Shown in pieces: positions 42,136-50,103 of a DNA stretch of 64,000 nt. The translations under genes were made by a program, and so were the position numbers. This DNA is from Lacticaseibacillus casei DSM 20011 = JCM 1134 = ATCC 393. Lineage in GTDB: Bacteria; Bacillota; Bacilli; Lactobacillales; Lactobacillaceae. Position 1 is the first letter of the stretch. Each line of letters starts with the position of its first letter. The notes under the pieces were generated by a model. That model was given only the letters and a program-made list of their open reading frames with translations. It ran no database searches and was not told where the DNA came from. The stretch lies in NCBI RefSeq assembly GCF_000829055.1, contig NZ_AP012544.1, positions 496,001-560,000 of the forward strand, written 5' to 3'.

Positions 42136-42185
42136 GTCGTTGACAAACCAAACGATCCGATCTCAAGGGAAAAGAGGAACAAACA

Positions 42186-43208
42186 ATGATCGATGCAGTT
42201 AAAACCGATCCTTTCGGTGAAGTAAACGCGATTGACGTGTTGGATCTGGCAAGTCTGGAAGGCCGCGCAGAGAAGGTGCTCGGTCGTGGCGAATTTGGCT
42301 ACATTAGTGAAGGCTCCGATGATGGCTATACAATGCGCCGGAACACCACCGCGTTTCAAGATGTGGAGATGCTCCCGCGTGTCTTGCAAGGCGTTGAAAA
42401 GCCGGATCAGTCAACGACTTTTATGGGTGTTAAGCTGGCCTCGCCGTTAGTAACAGCACTCATTGCCGGAAACACGCTGGCCCATTCGAGTGGTGAACTG
42501 GGTTTGGCAAAAGGTGCAAAAGAAGCTGGTATTATGATGTCGCAAAGTACTTTTGCTTCCAAGCCCATTGCCGAAACCGCTGCAGTCAGTGATGGTGCGC
42601 CTTATATGTTTCAGTTATATATGCCCAAAGATTGGTCATATTGCGAATACTTGCTCGATGAAGCCAAAAATGCCGGTGCATTAGCAATTATTTTGACAGC
42701 GGATTCAACGCTAGGCGGGTATCGCGAAAAAGATGTCATGAATCATTATCATCTGAAAGGCCGACTAGCCAATCTAGAAGGCTATAATAGCGGTCAAACC
42801 GGTGTTGGCGCAGGCGGATTGTTCAAAGAATCCATGCAAAAACTGGATTTGGCACTTATCGACAAACTTGCCAGTTACTCAGGCTTACCCATTATTATCA
42901 AAGGCATTCAGCATCCTGATGACGCGGCTGCTGCGATAACTGCAGGAGCTGCCGGCATCTATGTCTCCAATCACGGCGGCCGCCAAGTCGACGGAGCACC
43001 CGGGGCGATTGAACAATTGCCGGCGATTGCAGCTGCGGTCGATCATCGGGTACCGATTATCTTTGACGGCGGCGTTCAGCGTGGAACGCACGTGCTCAAA
43101 GCCCTGGCACTTGGCGCAGATCTTGTCGGCATTGGTCGGCCATTCAGTTATGGCTTGGCGCTTGGCGGCTGGCAAGGCGTCAAAGCAGTCGCCGATCATC
43201 TAAAATAA
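42186..43208 (+). CDS. FMN-dependent alpha-hydroxyacid oxidase/dehydrogenase (lactate oxidase-like)
   Basis: 340 aa TIM-barrel flavoprotein. Near the N-terminus GYISEGSDDGYTMRRNTTAF (typical GGxxDExTLRxN region), then the C-terminal YVSNHGGRQVDGAPGAIEQL with the catalytic His-Gly-Gly-Arg, and the FMN-phosphate loop IIFDGGVQRGTHVLKALALG. Closest in layout to lactate oxidase / L-lactate dehydrogenase (FMN). ATG 42186 after a gap of 50 bp from the nitroreductase. If an oxidase, it would make H2O2 from an alpha-hydroxyacid. The isopentenyl-diphosphate isomerase type 2 family is excluded by the HGGR motif. Confidence 0.9.
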   Translation: MIDAVKTDPFGEVNAIDVLDLASLEGRAEKVLGRGEFGYISEGSDDGYTMRRNTTAFQDVEMLPRVLQGVEKPDQSTTFMGVKLASPLVTALIAGNTLAHSSGELGLAKGAKEAGIMMSQSTFASKPIAETAAVSDGAPYMFQLYMPKDWSYCEYLLDEAKNAGALAIILTADSTLGGYREKDVMNHYHLKGRLANLEGYNSGQTGVGAGGLFKESMQKLDLALIDKLASYSGLPIIIKGIQHPDDAAAAITAGAAGIYVSNHGGRQVDGAPGAIEQLPAIAAAVDHRVPIIFDGGVQRGTHVLKALALGADLVGIGRPFSYGLALGGWQGVKAVADHLK

Positions 43209-43330
43209 GACGCGGTTTGCTTAATTGATTAGGGTGGCCCCCTTACGATTAGGCCTCAGCAAGCACGTTTAGATGAACATGCGTTGCCATTTTTTGAGAG
43301 CCCGCACCCATCGCAAATTTCACACCATGT

Positions 43331-43378
43331 AAAAAGCGCCACACACGAAAGACATAACTTTCATGTGTGGCGCTTTTT
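43331..43378. terminator. Bidirectional terminator between the oxidase operon and the tRNA genes
   Basis: AAAAAGCGCCACACACGAAA and TTTCATGTGTGGCGCTTTTT form a long stem. Confidence 0.92.
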
Positions 43379-43379
43379 C

Positions 43380-43452
43380 TGGATCTTAACGGACTTGAAC
43401 CGTCGACCTCCTGCATGCCATGCAGGCGCTCTCCCAGCTGAGCTAAAGACCC
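43380..43452 (-). tRNA. tRNA-Ala (anticodon GGC)
   Basis: 73 nt, cloverleaf from GGGTCTTTAGCTCAGCTGGG to GTTCAAGTCC...GATCCA. Anticodon loop ATGGCAT gives GGC (reads GCC/GCU). The acceptor stem has the G3-U70 wobble that defines alanine identity. CCA is not encoded. Confidence 0.95.
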
Positions 43453-43477
43453 GCTAATTAAGTAGCTTCAAAGCTAA

Positions 43478-43550
43478 TGGATCCAAACGGACTTGAACCG
43501 TCGACCTCCTACATGCGAAGCAGGCGCTCTCCCAACTGAGCTATGGACCC
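43478..43550 (-). tRNA. tRNA-Ala (anticodon CGC)
   Basis: 73 nt, nearly identical to the neighbouring tRNA except in the anticodon arm: loop TTCGCAT gives CGC (reads GCG). G3-U70 is present. CCA is not encoded. It is upstream of the GGC gene on the minus strand, 25 bp away, probably co-transcribed. Confidence 0.95.
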
Positions 43551-43650
43551 AAAACACAAAGACAATTGTACTGAACTTCTGCGGTTGTGTAAAGAGGATT
43601 GTCCTTGATACATGACATAGGATTGCCAGCCTTGCTATAAACGACGAATT

Positions 43651-44661
43651 TTACAAGGATTCATCTCGCCGAGCGAGCAGTGAAATAATGATATTTTGGC
43701 ATACACCGCCGATGATGAAGATGACCCAAGAATATGTCCATGTGTGAAAAAAGAATGAAACTAGGAAGTAGGTCACCAGGATAAGGGGCCAGTAAACTTG
43801 GCGGAAAAGCGCGATGTCTTGGCTAGCGCGTTGATTGCGGTGGTGCTGTAACGTATGGAAGTTATCGCGATGGCTATGATGAAGGTGTGGCTCAGGATCC
43901 CGCACAGCTGTTACGTCAGTGTAGCGCTTTATTTGCGAATAATTGATGGCGACATACACAATTAAGTAGGTTCCTAGTCCAGCAATGATGAGGAACAAGG
44001 CACCACCGGCATCGTCGCTGATAAAATGTGATAAGTAGGTGGACAGAATTGGTGGGATCAACGCGACAATACAAATCATTATGCCCACGATTAAACTCGC
44101 AGAAAATTGCCGCTGATACGTATCGGTTGTTTCTTGGGCAAATCTTTTGGCGCTTTCAGACAAGGGCCGGCCATTGAGTCGCTTCTTTTGGAGGTTAAAC
44201 ATGGTGCCGGCCCAAATGAAGAGCCCTACTGCGACAGCATCGAGCAGAAACATGCCGATGATGCCGAAGACCTCAAGCGAGGAATCCGTTGTATAGGCGG
44301 GCAAGGCGACGCTGATACAACAAAGCAAAACACCGAAAGCAATTTGCGTTGCAAACCGGTCGGCAATGTGCCAAAAATGACTGAGCTCCGTTTCAGAAAC
44401 TGCATTATCAGGTTCCGCAGTTGCGTCGGTATTTGCTTGGTCAGCCTGAGGAGCTAGTCCTAGATCCTCCCGTAATTCATCAACGGAGCCAAAAGCACGA
44501 ATGACGGCACCAATTGCGGTTTCTTCGCTTTTACCCTCGCGCAACAAATCGCGATAATAATCGCGCATATTGGCAAGCATGTCGGCTTTGGCTTGGCGCG
44601 TTTTCGGGTGATCCGGAAAAGAAGCAAATAGACTGTCTAAATAAGCTGTAATTGTATCCAT
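43651..44661 (-). CDS. Membrane protein with N-terminal HAAS-type permease-prefix domain
   Basis: 336 aa. The N-terminal 80 residues (MDTITAYLDSLFASFPDHP, EETAIGAVIRAFGSVDELR) match the HAAS/permease prefix domain that accompanies PadR regulators. Six membrane helices follow, for example FGVLLCCISVALPAYT and LFLIIAGLGTYLIVYVAINY. The start at 44661 is preferred because GGAGGA lies upstream. Operon with the padR-like gene (34-bp gap). Members of this group act as sensory or auxiliary partners of PadR; transport function is not shown. Confidence 0.83.
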   Translation of the reverse strand: MDTITAYLDSLFASFPDHPKTRQAKADMLANMRDYYRDLLREGKSEETAIGAVIRAFGSVDELREDLGLAPQADQANTDATAEPDNAVSETELSHFWHIADRFATQIAFGVLLCCISVALPAYTTDSSLEVFGIIGMFLLDAVAVGLFIWAGTMFNLQKKRLNGRPLSESAKRFAQETTDTYQRQFSASLIVGIMICIVALIPPILSTYLSHFISDDAGGALFLIIAGLGTYLIVYVAINYSQIKRYTDVTAVRDPEPHLHHSHRDNFHTLQHHRNQRASQDIALFRQVYWPLILVTYFLVSFFFHTWTYSWVIFIIGGVCQNIIISLLARRDESL

Positions 44662-44695
44662 GGGCGATCCTCCAAGGTTCAATTTTGACAAGTAA

Positions 44696-45016
44696 TTAGT
44701 TCAAAAATAAATCGACCACATGCTTAACCTGATGCCATTCCTCGACCTTCATAGCAAGAAAAGCGCGGCCACTGGGGGTGATGCGATAATAAGTGCGGGG
44801 TTTACCGTTCGTAACATCACCCGGATAAGCTTCAATATAGCCGTTTTTGCTCAAGCGAGTGAAGGCGGCGTAAAGTGTGGTTTCGCGAATCATATACTGG
44901 TCATAGGTGCGCTCGCGGATTTCTTTGCCAATTTTGTATCCATAGGAATCACCTTGTTGCAAAATGGCAAGGACGAGTGCGTCGTTGTAACCACGCATGG
45001 CATCACTACTGATCAC
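44696..45016 (-). CDS. PadR-family transcriptional regulator
   Basis: 106 aa, short PadR type. Winged HTH: LVLAILQQGDSYGYKIGKEI, then TTLYAAFTRLSKNGYIEAYP and GKPRTYYRITPSGRAFL. The start is GTG 45016, with AAGGAGGA upstream. Cotranscribed with the HAAS-domain membrane protein, a very common pairing in Firmicutes in which PadR represses its own operon. Confidence 0.92.
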   Translation of the reverse strand: MISSDAMRGYNDALVLAILQQGDSYGYKIGKEIRERTYDQYMIRETTLYAAFTRLSKNGYIEAYPGDVTNGKPRTYYRITPSGRAFLAMKVEEWHQVKHVVDLFLN

Positions 45017-45143
45017 GGCGCTCCTCCTTTTGCGAGTTTTATACTGGTGTCAGTGAGATGCAGATGAGGTTCGTCTGAAATTTGCCGGCCGATTACTTCA
45101 TCTGTTGGAGTAATACTAACATGATACAATCATTAGGTAAAGC

Positions 45144-45175
45144 AAAAAAAACACCTTCACATCAAGAAGGTGTCG
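45144..45175 (-). terminator. Terminator of the SemiSWEET gene
   Basis: ACACCTTC (45151-45158) / GAAGGTGT (45166-45173) with a T run on the minus strand (45144-45150). Confidence 0.88.
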
Positions 45176-45189
45176 TCAGATTTACTTGA

Positions 45190-45495
45190 TTAGTGAACAA
45201 AAACCGTGACAAAGGTGATTAAACCAAACAGGATCCCGGGTACATTGGCGATGATGATCGGCCAATCTTTGGCAGGTTTCATCCAGCCATAACCGGTCCA
45301 CAGGGTAGCGTTGATCATTGCCACCAACGGCTGAATCGGATTCACCGGTGTTCCAGAAAAGTTAGCCATGATTTCGGGAATGTACGAAACATACATTAAA
45401 ATACAGGTAAAAGTTGCCAGCCTGCTGAGGAGATTCAGTCGCTTTGCTTTAACGGGGTCAATACCACTGTGATATTTTCCATTGTCAGCTTGCAT
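45190..45495 (-). CDS. SemiSWEET / PQ-loop sugar transporter
   Basis: 101 aa, three-helix bundle. LLSRLATFTCILMYVSYIPE, GTPVNPIQPLVAMINATLW (the PQ-loop equivalent with Asn in the pore) and GWMKPAKDWPIIIANVPGIL are typical of bacterial SemiSWEETs, which dimerise to move sugars by facilitated diffusion. ATG 45495 follows AAGGAGG; the longer frame from 45561 is not supported. Monocistronic with its own terminator. Confidence 0.9.
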   Translation of the reverse strand: MQADNGKYHSGIDPVKAKRLNLLSRLATFTCILMYVSYIPEIMANFSGTPVNPIQPLVAMINATLWTGYGWMKPAKDWPIIIANVPGILFGLITFVTVFVH

Positions 45496-45647
45496 CAAAA
45501 ATGCCTCCTTTTGGAATAAAATAACCGTAACACGATCGAACGTGAAAACCAAGGAAGACATTAACGTGTGATAGAACCAAATAGGCGGCCTGACTTAAGT
45601 TGGCAGCTTTAGATTTTTTCTGAAAATGAATGAAATGAGGGAACATC

Positions 45648-45947
45648 ATGGCAGAACAAGAAGCAGATACGGTCACACGCGTACAAAAACAAGAAGGCGC
45701 CGATGCCATCATGGATAAGGGATTTGTGACCGAACGGGATATTCCCGAAATGATGGCGGCGTCTTGGAGTGAAAAGCTATTGGCGGCGATTAATGACGAA
45801 TTGCGGTTGCGTACTGTTAGCAATCGCGCTGTATTATAACGGTTCCATTATTATATGGGCGATGGCTCCATTATTTATGATCCGGGACAACTTAACTCGG
45901 AAGGGGCCAAGATTGCGTTGCAACACGCATTAGGTTTCCGGAAGTAG
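45648..45947 (+). pseudogene. Conserved unknown protein interrupted by an in-frame TAA
   Basis: The frame starts MAEQEADTVTRVQKQEG after a GAGGGAAC site and runs to TAG at 45945-45947, except for a TAA at 45837-45839 (codon 64, context NRAVL-stop-RFHYYMG). The 35 codons after the stop (MGDGSIIYDPGQLNSEGAK... ending LGFRK) look like real protein, so the parent product was 99 aa. No family recognised; Glu/Asp-rich, soluble. Confidence 0.65.
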
Positions 45948-45983
45948 TAGCCCTTTAACTGGTGCCTGTCTAGCATTTTGAAA

Positions 45984-47015
45984 CTAGTTTTCGGCGCTGA
46001 AGGTTCCGGTTAAAACAACCTTGCCGACCATATGACCCTCTTCGACGAGTTGGGTGGCGGCCTTTAGGTTGGCAACATTAATGCCGGTAAATTCTTTGGT
46101 CACCGAAGCTTTGATCTGTCCGTCTTGATACAGCGTCAAAAGCTTGCTTAGAATCGCACCTTGTGTGGCAACGCAGTAGTCGAAGTCAGTTTTGGCAAAC
46201 ATGTACTCGTAGTCAAAACTGGCCGCTTTGTCTTTGACAACGGCCAGATCAAGACCGCTTTGGGGACCGACAATGCAGCCGATGTGGCCAAAAGCACGAA
46301 TTAACTGACTAGCGGTGGCAAGATACGGTTCCGGATGATAAAGCAAGGCAACGCCGTCAACGGTTTGAACGCCAGCCTGGCGAACCTGATTCACAAGATC
46401 TTTATGATAATCAAGTGGCGTTGCGACACCGTGAGTCCGCAACCAGTCATGATTTTTAGGACTGCTAGTTGCCAAAACATTTAACCCGCTCCATCGCGCC
46501 AGTTGACTCAGCATCGAACCGACGCCACCGGCACCGTTAATGATCAACAAATGCTGGCCTTTGTTGGCATTATATTCCGGGATGAAGCCCATTTTTTCAA
46601 AAAGCAGTTCCCACGCGGTCAAACCGACAAGCGGCAGTGCTGCGAGATCAGCGGTGGGTGCTTGTTTTGGCGCTAATGCGATCAGATCGGCGTCAACTGC
46701 CTGAAATTGTTGATCACTGCCGGGCTTGCGGGTAGTTCCGGCATAGATGACGCGATCGCCAACGTGGAAGGCAGTGACGGCAGAGCCAATTTGGGTAATG
46801 GTACCGACTGCATCATACCCAAGAATCTGTGGCGTTTTTTGTCGTGGTGCGGTTTGGCGGCGTTTGGTGTCAACCGGATTAACCGAGACCCCAGCCACTT
46901 GTACAATGACTTCATTGGGTTCCGGTGTTGGTACTGGTAGCGTGAAGCTTTGAAAGCTGTTGGGTTCAGTAATGGGTAGGCCTTCAGTGAAGCCGATGGC
47001 AATATTTTTTGGCAT
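45984..47015 (-). CDS. Zinc-independent quinone oxidoreductase-like MDR (alcohol dehydrogenase family)
   Basis: 343 aa. N-terminal GroES-like domain with VSVNPVDTKRRQTAPRQK and ILGYDAVGTI. Rossmann motif IINGAGGVGSMLSQLARWSG. Sequence layout fits the zinc-binding-alcohol-dehydrogenase-family/QOR group (TIGR02817-like) that reduces quinones or enones with NADPH. ATG 47015 has AAAGGAC upstream; the open frame further 5' contains the dispersed repeat and is not coding. Monocistronic. Confidence 0.9.
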   Translation of the reverse strand: MPKNIAIGFTEGLPITEPNSFQSFTLPVPTPEPNEVIVQVAGVSVNPVDTKRRQTAPRQKTPQILGYDAVGTITQIGSAVTAFHVGDRVIYAGTTRKPGSDQQFQAVDADLIALAPKQAPTADLAALPLVGLTAWELLFEKMGFIPEYNANKGQHLLIINGAGGVGSMLSQLARWSGLNVLATSSPKNHDWLRTHGVATPLDYHKDLVNQVRQAGVQTVDGVALLYHPEPYLATASQLIRAFGHIGCIVGPQSGLDLAVVKDKAASFDYEYMFAKTDFDYCVATQGAILSKLLTLYQDGQIKASVTKEFTGINVANLKAATQLVEEGHMVGKVVLTGTFSAEN

Positions 47016-47123
47016 CTGAATTGTCCTTTCGTTTGATCGGTTATCTGTTGCTATTGTAACCTTTTTATTAAGAGAGTTGGAAATGCAGTGGTTATTTGGT
47101 AAAATGTGCAGGATATTGTAGAA

Positions 47124-47245
47124 AATGCGTTCGCAGTCGCAGAAATCTACATGTAAGGACCTCAAGCCTAAATGGCCACAGCCCAGCCATTTAGGCTTGA
47201 GGCCACTTACACTCCGATTTCTAAACGCTCCTGCCCACGCTCTCA
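47124..47245. repeat. Dispersed palindromic repeat, full copy E, with a rewritten central stem
   Basis: Outer parts match the reverse complement of the other copies (AATGCGTTCGC...GAAATCTACATGTAAGGACC and GGCCACTTACACTCCGATTTC...). The central stem is different: CTCAAGCCTAAATGGC pairs with GCCATTTAGGCTTGAG, replacing the CTTGGGCGTGATGGC / GCCATTGCGACCAAG stem of the others while keeping full pairing. Confidence 0.85.
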
Positions 47246-47280
47246 TAAAAAAGAACGTTCAATGACGAAGGAGGCAGCTC

Positions 47281-47643
47281 GTGAAAAAATTGAGTACAAA
47301 GCGTGAATTGATCGGCCTGATCGTTGTTTTGGTTTTGGCAGCGGCAGGCTTTGCATTCTTCGCGTGGTATACGATGCGGCCGGATGATGTCATTGGTACC
47401 ATTGCAACGATTAGTTTCGGCATTGTTTTGGCTGCCTTGATTGGTATTGCGTTATTTTTGGATGCGGCGGCGACAACTCGGTGGCGCCGATTCTGGGTAG
47501 ATCTTTTGTTTGCGGCGCTGATGTTGGCGCTCATCGACTACTTCTTCCTCGATACGACAACGCCGTGGCAGATGCTGATCGCCGGTGCCGGATTGGCATT
47601 AGCACTGGTTGCACTGCTGGCCATTAGAAAATTAGATGAATAA
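47281..47643 (+). CDS. Small integral membrane protein, unknown function
   Basis: 120 aa with four predicted helices: LIGLIVVLVLAAAGFAFFAW, TISFGIVLAALIGIALFLDA, FWVDLLFAALMLALIDYFFL and MLIAGAGLALALVALLAIR. GTG start at 47281 with AGGAGG 6 nt upstream. It lies between repeat copy E and a terminator, monocistronic. I do not recognise the family. Confidence 0.75.
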   Translation: MKKLSTKRELIGLIVVLVLAAAGFAFFAWYTMRPDDVIGTIATISFGIVLAALIGIALFLDAAATTRWRRFWVDLLFAALMLALIDYFFLDTTTPWQMLIAGAGLALALVALLAIRKLDE

Positions 47644-47671
47644 ACGGGCTTTGTCCCGGCTGATCAATGAT

Positions 47672-47706
47672 AAAAACGCCTCGGAAAATTTCCGAAGCGT
47701 TTTTTA
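47672..47706. terminator. Terminator between convergent membrane-protein genes
   Basis: AAAAACGCCTCGGAAA and TTTCCGAAGCGTTTTTT; A run and T run flank the stem. Confidence 0.88.
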
Positions 47707-47731
47707 AGTGGCAGCAATGGTTAGTTCGCGA

Positions 47732-48211
47732 TTAGTTCATCCGCTGCACAGTAACCGGGACTGTTTTAGGAAGTACTTTTGTCAATTCAGTCATCAGGTT
47801 CTGAAGACTTGCCTGAAACGTTAGCCGGACCATGCGGCGCTTACTAAGGGCGAAAACCGCAACGACCAATTCCTGGCCATTAGGCAGACTGACAGGTGTC
47901 AACGTGATACTGGACATGTTGGTGTACGGAATAACCCGGGCCAGCAACCCATTTGCAATGAGTCGCGTTGGGGCCAAGCCACCTGTGCCCGCCATAATGG
48001 ACAACACTAGGAAGATTGAAATGAACACAATGTACGGCATGTTGTTAACGCGGGTTGTCATGAACCAAAAACCAAGCAACACCGCCCAAACAAGTTGCGA
48101 AACCGCATAGCGTGAGGCAAAATTAATTTTGTGTTGCCAATATAGATAATAACCAGCGAGGGCTAACAACACGATGTCTAAGCCGATCAGTAAGACATTA
48201 AAACTATTCAT
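47732..48211 (-). CDS. Membrane protein of unknown function (DUF986-like layout)
   Basis: 159 aa. Three N-terminal helices (VLLIGLDIVLLALAGYYLYW, AVSQLVWAVLLGFWFM, YIVFISIFLVLSIMAGTGGL) and a C-terminal soluble domain of about 75 residues ending VPVTVQRMN. ATG 48211 with AAGGAG upstream; it overlaps the end of the AI-2E family gene by 8 bp, so the two are coupled. Family assignment is tentative. Confidence 0.72.
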   Translation of the reverse strand: MNSFNVLLIGLDIVLLALAGYYLYWQHKINFASRYAVSQLVWAVLLGFWFMTTRVNNMPYIVFISIFLVLSIMAGTGGLAPTRLIANGLLARVIPYTNMSSITLTPVSLPNGQELVVAVFALSKRRMVRLTFQASLQNLMTELTKVLPKTVPVTVQRMN

Positions 48212-49370
48212 GAGAGACTCCTTTTTGATCAACGTCATCAGTCGGGCTGTCGGTTTCATACAAACCGGAAACCTGCTGGTACCAACTGAAGAATCGGGTC
48301 ACGACAATTTTCAAAACGGCAAAACCCGGGATGCCGAGAATAACCCCGACTAAACCGAAGAGATTGCCGGCCGTGAGCAAGACCACCACGATGGTAATGG
48401 GATGCAATTCGAGCTTGCTGCCCATTACCAGTGGTGAAATAAGTTGCGTTTCAATTAACCATTCAATGAAGAAAACGATAATGACCGCCAGAATCATTTT
48501 TGGCGACGTCAACGCGCCCATGATAAGTGGCGGGATCATTGCCAGTGCCGAACCAAAGTAAGGAATTAGGTTCAATGGGCAAGCCAACAAGCCGAAAATT
48601 AAGCCATAACGCAGGCCAATCACCGAATAACCGATCATGAACATGATGGCCACGCACAGCGCGACCGTGATTTGGCCCTGAACATATGAACCGACTTTTT
48701 CATTCATCTCGTGCAGCATTTGTTTCACGGATCCACGGAACTTGGTGGGGATAATATGCAGCACCATCGGCGTGAACTTGTCGCCGTCTTTAAGCATGAA
48801 GAAGAGAATGATCGGTGCTGTCGAAATCGTGATGACAACATTGCCGACAATGCCAATCAGATTTTGCAGCTGCGAGATAGTACCGGTGACGAAAGCACCT
48901 TGCTTGCCGGTGAAGAATGTTTGGACTTCGCTGGCGATGTTGTTGAGGTCATGTTGCGATAAAACATTTTGCTTATCATTCAAGTCATCCAGCCATTTAC
49001 CGATTTCCGTAAAAATTTGCGGTGCCGAATCGACAATGCTGGTAATTTGGTTGCTTACCGCCGGAATGAAGCGCAATAGCCCCCAGACGAGAAGACCGAT
49101 CAAAACGACGAATAGTAACGCAATCGCCCAACCGCGATGCAGCCCGGTTTTCTCAAGGCGATTAATGATCGGAACTGTCAGATAGAAGAGAATGCCGGCA
49201 AAAATGAACGGCGGCGCGATGATACCGAGAAAATCGACCACAGGCTGGAACACCCAAGCAATTTTGGTAAAAACAAAGATAACCAGCAGGGCCAAAAGCA
49301 GGTCAATTAAGAAGACCATGAACTTGTTGTTGATGAAGCGGCGGTAGAACCATGAGTCGGTACGTTTCAC
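48204..49370 (-). CDS. AI-2E family transporter
   Basis: 388 aa, eight predicted helices. The characteristic central region with PIILFFMLKDGDKFTPMVL, YVQGQITVALCVAIMFMIGY and LLACPLNLIPYFGSALAMIP, then GNLFGLVGVILGIPGFAVLK, is diagnostic of the AI-2E/TqsA (PF01594) family. Despite the name, many members are Na+/H+ antiporters or exporters of unknown substrates. GTG start at 49370 with GGAGGAT upstream. Two-gene operon with the 159-aa membrane protein. Confidence 0.93.
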   Translation of the reverse strand: MKRTDSWFYRRFINNKFMVFLIDLLLALLVIFVFTKIAWVFQPVVDFLGIIAPPFIFAGILFYLTVPIINRLEKTGLHRGWAIALLFVVLIGLLVWGLLRFIPAVSNQITSIVDSAPQIFTEIGKWLDDLNDKQNVLSQHDLNNIASEVQTFFTGKQGAFVTGTISQLQNLIGIVGNVVITISTAPIILFFMLKDGDKFTPMVLHIIPTKFRGSVKQMLHEMNEKVGSYVQGQITVALCVAIMFMIGYSVIGLRYGLIFGLLACPLNLIPYFGSALAMIPPLIMGALTSPKMILAVIIVFFIEWLIETQLISPLVMGSKLELHPITIVVVLLTAGNLFGLVGVILGIPGFAVLKIVVTRFFSWYQQVSGLYETDSPTDDVDQKGVSHE

Positions 49371-49844
49371 AGGTGATCCTCCTCTAAGGACGTTAAAGGT
49401 TATGACGCGATTTAATCAGCGGTGTCATTGGTAACCTTTACAAAAGACGACAAGTTGAGCATGAGATCTGTGGTGAACCAAGAAAGCTTCGACGTGCAGT
49501 TGCCGTTTTTTACAAGTCAGCTGATTGCACACGAGTCATTTTTTTCGAAGTTTCTACCCGCCAGACGTCGGATGCTTCTGTATAACAATGATACTAGACT
49601 AGCCATGATTTTTCGAGGCTAGGGTTAACTAAAATGGTTCGAAGAAGGTATCGGCGCCGTTACAATAAATTTACAAAAACACCGATTAGCCGTTACAAAT
49701 ATTAAAAATGCCTAAATAATGGCATCAAATGTAAATTTTACATATACAAAAGCTTTACAAATAAAAAAAATCAGGTATGATAAAGTCACAACCAAAACGG
49801 TGAGTCAATGTCGGTTTTACCGATACGGAGAGGAGTGACCCCAT
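49371..49844. other. AT-rich intergenic region upstream of a small membrane-protein gene
   Basis: 474 bp with no convincing ORF. The right half is AT-rich and carries several TTTACAAA/GTTACAAA motifs, a perfect 15-bp palindrome ATGTAAATTTTACAT at 49729-49743 and a promoter (TTTACA 49754-49759, TATGAT 49776-49781, 16-bp spacer). Confidence 0.5.
49754..49781 (+). promoter_or_regulatory. Promoter of the 64-aa gene
   Basis: TTTACA and TATGAT with a 16-bp spacer; the ATGTAAATTTTACAT palindrome lies just upstream and may bind a regulator. Confidence 0.5.
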
Positions 49845-50039
49845 ATGAATTTACTTCGCGGGGCTAAATGGACATTAATAACTCTGACCCTGGTCGCAAC
49901 ATTGCTGTTATTTAGCAACTATGCGACGGCCGGCATCTTGTTGATGGCTCTGGATATTTTCCTAAGCTTCTTCTATGCAGTCATCAAGAGCAGATGTGAT
50001 CGGCGTCAGATGCATAAGATGCCATTATTGCATAACTAA
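49845..50039 (+). CDS. Small membrane protein, unknown function
   Basis: 64 aa, MNLLRGAKWTLITLTLVAT..., two hydrophobic helices (about 8-26 and 30-48) and a basic, His-containing tail (KSRCDRRQMHKMPLLHN). ATG 49845 with GGAGAGGAG upstream. It has its own promoter and terminator. No family recognised. Confidence 0.7.
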   Translation: MNLLRGAKWTLITLTLVATLLLFSNYATAGILLMALDIFLSFFYAVIKSRCDRRQMHKMPLLHN

Positions 50040-50051
50040 TTTGATGAAATG

Positions 50052-50082
50052 ATCCGCAGCCATGATGACTGCGGATTTTTTC
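50052..50082 (+). terminator. Terminator of the 64-aa gene
   Basis: ATCCGCAG (50052-50059) / CTGCGGAT (50069-50076) then TTTTTC. Confidence 0.9.
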
Positions 50083-50103
50083 GGGTAACGACGGCGAAAA
50101 TGA

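Noticed and set aside
43209..43330. A GGGTGGCCCCC stretch that recalls a T-box antiterminator
   Set aside because: The conserved T-box bulge sequence and specifier loop are absent, and the stretch lies downstream of an operon, not upstream of a gene.
49422..49622. Plus-strand frame upstream of the 64-aa gene
   Set aside because: No ribosome binding site, atypical residue content, no family resemblance; lies in a noncoding AT-rich gap.
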